Source: Saprospiraceae bacterium
GTDB lineage: Bacteria > Bacteroidota > Bacteroidia > Chitinophagales > Saprospiraceae
Assembly: GCA_016787575.1 (NCBI GenBank)
Contig: JAEUUO010000019.1
Location: forward strand, 124,001-188,000
Direction: 5' to 3'
Length of the DNA: 64,000 bases
A program made the translations under genes and the position numbers. The notes under the pieces were generated by a model that searched no databases, was not told the DNA's origin, and saw nothing but the letters and a program-made list of their open reading frames with translations. Below are positions 61,710-64,000 of the stretch, piece by piece (the first letter of the stretch is position 1; the number at the start of each line of letters is the position of its first letter).

Positions 61710-62651
61710 ATGAATAAAGTTACCGTTATCGGAGCCGGAAATGTAGGGGCAACTGTTGCCAATGTATTGGCACATAAGGATTTTATCAGAGAAATTGTAC
61801 TGGTTGATATAAAGGCCGAAATGGCTATGGGAAAAGCACTTGACACTTGGCAACAAGCACCTGTAGATCATTATTCTAGCCGGATTATCGGAACCCAGGA
61901 TTATCAAATGACGGCAGATTCTGAAATAGTGGTTATAACAGCTGGATTGCCAAGAAAGCCTGGAATGAGCAGAGATGATTTAATCAGCACAAATGCAGCA
62001 ATAGTAAATTCAGTCACAAGCTCAGTATTGAAATATTCTAAGAACCCTATAATCATTGTGGTTTCTAATCCATTGGATGTTATGACTTATGCTGCTTATA
62101 AAGTAGCCGGTTTGGCTGAAAACCGGGTCATTGGTATGGCAGGAATACTTGACACTGCCAGATATCGTGCGTTTTTGGCTGAAGCATTGGATGTTAGTCC
62201 CAAAGACATTCAGGCCATATTAATGGGTGGTCATGGCGATTCTATGGTCCCTTTGCCCAGATTAACAACTGTTTCAGGCATACCTGTTACAGAATTAATT
62301 GCCATGGATAAACTCCAGGCTATTGTTGATCGAACCAAGCAAGGTGGGGGAGAACTTGTAAAATTAATGGGAACTTCAGCCTGGTATGCGCCAGGTGCTG
62401 CAGCTGCACAAATGGTTGAAGCCATCGCGAAAGATGAAAAGCGTATTTTCCCTTGTTGCGTTAAGTTAAATGGGCATTATGGCCTTAAAGATGTATTTGT
62501 CGGTGTGCCGGTTAAACTTGGTAAAAATGGAGTTGAACAAATCTTAGAACTTAAGCTAAGCCCAGATGAAACTGCATTGCTGCATCAATCTGCTCATGAA
62601 GTGAGGTCAACAATGGACGTTTACGATAATTTGCCATCACAACCTGCTTAA
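61710..62651 (+). CDS. mdh: Malate dehydrogenase (LDH-like type)
   Basis: The 313-residue NAD-dependent enzyme has the Rossmann motif VTVIGAGNVGATVANVL, the substrate loop LPRKPGMSRDDL, VSNPLDVMTY, the catalytic-loop GGHGDSMVPL with the active-site His, and DTARYRAFLAEAL. The RKPGMSR loop identifies malate over lactate as substrate. It oxidises malate to oxaloacetate in the TCA cycle; sucC is transcribed divergently nearby. A peroxiredoxin-like gene follows after 30 bases in the same direction. Confidence 0.97.
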   Translation: MNKVTVIGAGNVGATVANVLAHKDFIREIVLVDIKAEMAMGKALDTWQQAPVDHYSSRIIGTQDYQMTADSEIVVITAGLPRKPGMSRDDLISTNAAIVNSVTSSVLKYSKNPIIIVVSNPLDVMTYAAYKVAGLAENRVIGMAGILDTARYRAFLAEALDVSPKDIQAILMGGHGDSMVPLPRLTTVSGIPVTELIAMDKLQAIVDRTKQGGGELVKLMGTSAWYAPGAAAAQMVEAIAKDEKRIFPCCVKLNGHYGLKDVFVGVPVKLGKNGVEQILELKLSPDETALLHQSAHEVRSTMDVYDNLPSQPA

Positions 62652-62681
62652 ACTTTTAATGCCTAGCCTTGTTCTGACAAC

Positions 62682-63209
62682 ATGGCTTCCATTAATGAGG
62701 CAATTCGCAATATGTTTACAACAGATGGGGAAACCGTCTACCAAAAATCATTGGATCAAGATGTAATTCTGGTATTTTTAAGACATTTTGGTTGTACTTT
62801 CTGTCGAGAAGCTTTAGAAGAATTGCATGATTTATTTAATGGGCACAAATTCGACAAAAATTGTCTGATTTTAGTCCATATGTCAACGGAGGATATAGCC
62901 TGTAAATATTTTGAACGATACGGTTTAACTTCAGTACCTCGGGTTGCTGATCCTGACTGTTTTTTCTATAAAGAATTTGGACTATTAAAAGGCACTTTTA
63001 ATCAATTGTTTGGATTTCGTTCCTGGTTAAGAGGAATTGAAGCCGGCTTGATCAAAGGGCATGGATTTGGCACACAATTAGGCGACGGCTTTCAAATGCC
63101 AGGAGTTTTTATAATCCAAAAAGGGCTCGTTACCAATGAATTTCGACATAAGTACCCTTCAGATAAACCCGATTACTTAAAATTAATGGCTTGTCCACAA
63201 TCACAATAA
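62682..63209 (+). CDS. Peroxiredoxin-like (PRXL2/AhpC-TSA) protein
   Basis: A 175-residue thioredoxin-fold protein with the site HFGCTFCREALEELHDL: C38 and C41 form a CxxC rather than the single peroxidatic Cys of classical peroxiredoxins. Later segments YGLTSVPRVADPDC and FFYKEFGLLKGTFNQLFG resemble PRXL2/SelL-related proteins. A thiol oxidoreductase or peroxide-reducing role is likely; partners are unknown. It probably shares a transcript with mdh and is followed after 28 bases by a conserved hypothetical. Confidence 0.85.
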   Translation: MASINEAIRNMFTTDGETVYQKSLDQDVILVFLRHFGCTFCREALEELHDLFNGHKFDKNCLILVHMSTEDIACKYFERYGLTSVPRVADPDCFFYKEFGLLKGTFNQLFGFRSWLRGIEAGLIKGHGFGTQLGDGFQMPGVFIIQKGLVTNEFRHKYPSDKPDYLKLMACPQSQ

Positions 63210-63237
63210 AACACTATAAATAAGCGTAGTTGGTTTA

Positions 63238-64000
63238 TGAAATACGGGATTGCAAGTCTTATTATGTTATTTTATACTTACCAGTGTAAAACTCAGGTTT
63301 TAAACACAAAACAAGATAGTTTTCGCTTTTATGCTGACGCTATGTTTTTTCTAAATCAAGCCGAATTCAGGATGCATGCAGAATCGGCTTTTAATAGACT
63401 ATTAAAGGAATTGATTGTAACAACAGCAGATAGTTCAAAGCTCAACTTCCTACCATCATTTGTTAAATGTGAGACTCCCGATAAAAGTATCAGTATTATT
63501 AGTTGGCAGGTGGAACGCCAACCAAAAGATTTTCATTATGCCGCGGTTGTATTTCAGGCAAATGCTAAGCCTTTGTACTTATTTGATGTGAATCGTACAA
63601 TCTCTAAAATAAATTTTGAATCATTTAATTCCAAAAATTGGTACGGAGCACTCTATTACCATGTGATTCCTGCAAAAATTAAAAATACCTATACTTTGTT
63701 GGGTTATCGTTTTGGAAAGGATGGTTCAAAATATAGGATTATTGATGCGATCGAAATAAAAAATAATGATATAGAAATTGGGGCACCAATATTTAAACAT
63801 ACAGATGAGAAAGGGGAGGAGGAATGGTATTACAGACATGTAATTAATTATTCGCCTTCAGCAAATGTGGCTATTAAATACGATGAAGCATCTCAAATAA
63901 TTTATTTTGATCATGTTGAAACGTTTACAGATATAAAATCCGGAGAAGTTGTTCGCGCACCAGATGGGACATTCGAATCTTTAGAGTATAAAATTGATTA
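63238..64000 (+). CDS. Conserved Bacteroidota hypothetical protein (partial, runs off the right edge)
   Basis: The frame opens at ATG 63238 and stays open for 254 codons to the window edge. After a hydrophobic N-terminus (SLIMLFYTYQ, perhaps a signal peptide) come segments such as SIISWQVERQPKDFHYAAVV, NWYGALYYHVIP, YTLLGYRFGKDGSKYRIID and a late YDEASQIIYFDHVE with APDGTFESLEYK. I recall this arrangement (WYGALYY, LLGY, FDHL, PDG-YEG) in a conserved secreted family of Bacteroidota with no known function. The C-terminus is missing. It follows the peroxiredoxin-like gene by 28 bases. Confidence 0.8.

Overview
This 64 kb window is a core-genome stretch of a Bacteroidota chromosome. It is AT-rich, most genes lack an obvious Shine-Dalgarno sequence, and matches to the Bacteroidota -7 promoter element (TAnnTTTG) lie in front of many genes. 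Family content agrees: DUF4296 and DUF3822 proteins, DUF4369-type TlpA oxidoreductases, secreted proteins with type IX secretion (T9SS)-like C-terminal domains, TPR-containing NarX-like kinases, and TamB/AsmA proteins. A Saprospiria/Chitinophagia-like lineage is my inference. I see no rRNA, tRNA, IS element, prophage or CRISPR array.

Layout. 1-2.6 kb: end of fabD, a YqgE/AlgH protein and an ABC-F ATPase. 2.6-5.5 kb: a minus-strand two-component locus (response regulator, then TPR histidine kinase), followed downstream by a cluster of perfect palindromes and the remains of a small ORF with its own terminator. 5.5-8.2 kb: an RluA-type pseudouridine synthase and a RibF-glycosyltransferase fusion. 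8.2-12.8 kb: Mrp, PyrF, a DnaQ/GIY-YIG nuclease and a NamZ-like DUF1343 protein. 12.8-19.7 kb: a TonB-like protein, a small membrane protein, HMG-CoA lyase, GNAT, an Mpo1-like protein, Lpd, CoaD and PruA. 19.7-23.7 kb: a tight minus-strand run of SWIM protein, degenerate GH13 lipoprotein, RlmH and rhomboid. 23.7-26.4 kb: SixA, a DUF4296 lipoprotein and an OmpR/PhoR-like pair. 26.4-36.9 kb: M23 peptidase, FolP, a giant TamB protein, MutS2 and TsaD.

37-47.3 kb: a long plus-strand series of DUF3822, RsmD, ArgS, GlnS, PyrR, PyrB, glycosyltransferase, TlpA-like and haloperoxidase-fold lipoprotein. 47.4-55.8 kb: AsmA-like protein, dual-ATPase ABC protein, Fmt, a SPOR-like protein, an LptF/G permease and a lipoprotein. 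56-61.6 kb: a minus-strand run of two tandem secreted metalloproteases, SucC, XseA and XseB. 61.7-64 kb: malate dehydrogenase, a peroxiredoxin-like protein and a conserved hypothetical cut by the window edge.

Most genes are housekeeping: translation and RNA modification (argS, glnS, fmt, tsaD, rsmD, rlmH, rluA), pyrimidine, folate, CoA and flavin synthesis, the TCA cycle (lpd, sucC, mdh) and envelope biogenesis. The most unusual features are the palindrome array with the decayed peptide ORF beside the two-component pair, the RibF-GT2 fusion, two lipoproteins that keep an enzyme fold but have lost active-site residues (GH13-like and haloperoxidase-like), and the tandem metalloproteases fused into a sucC-xseAB run.
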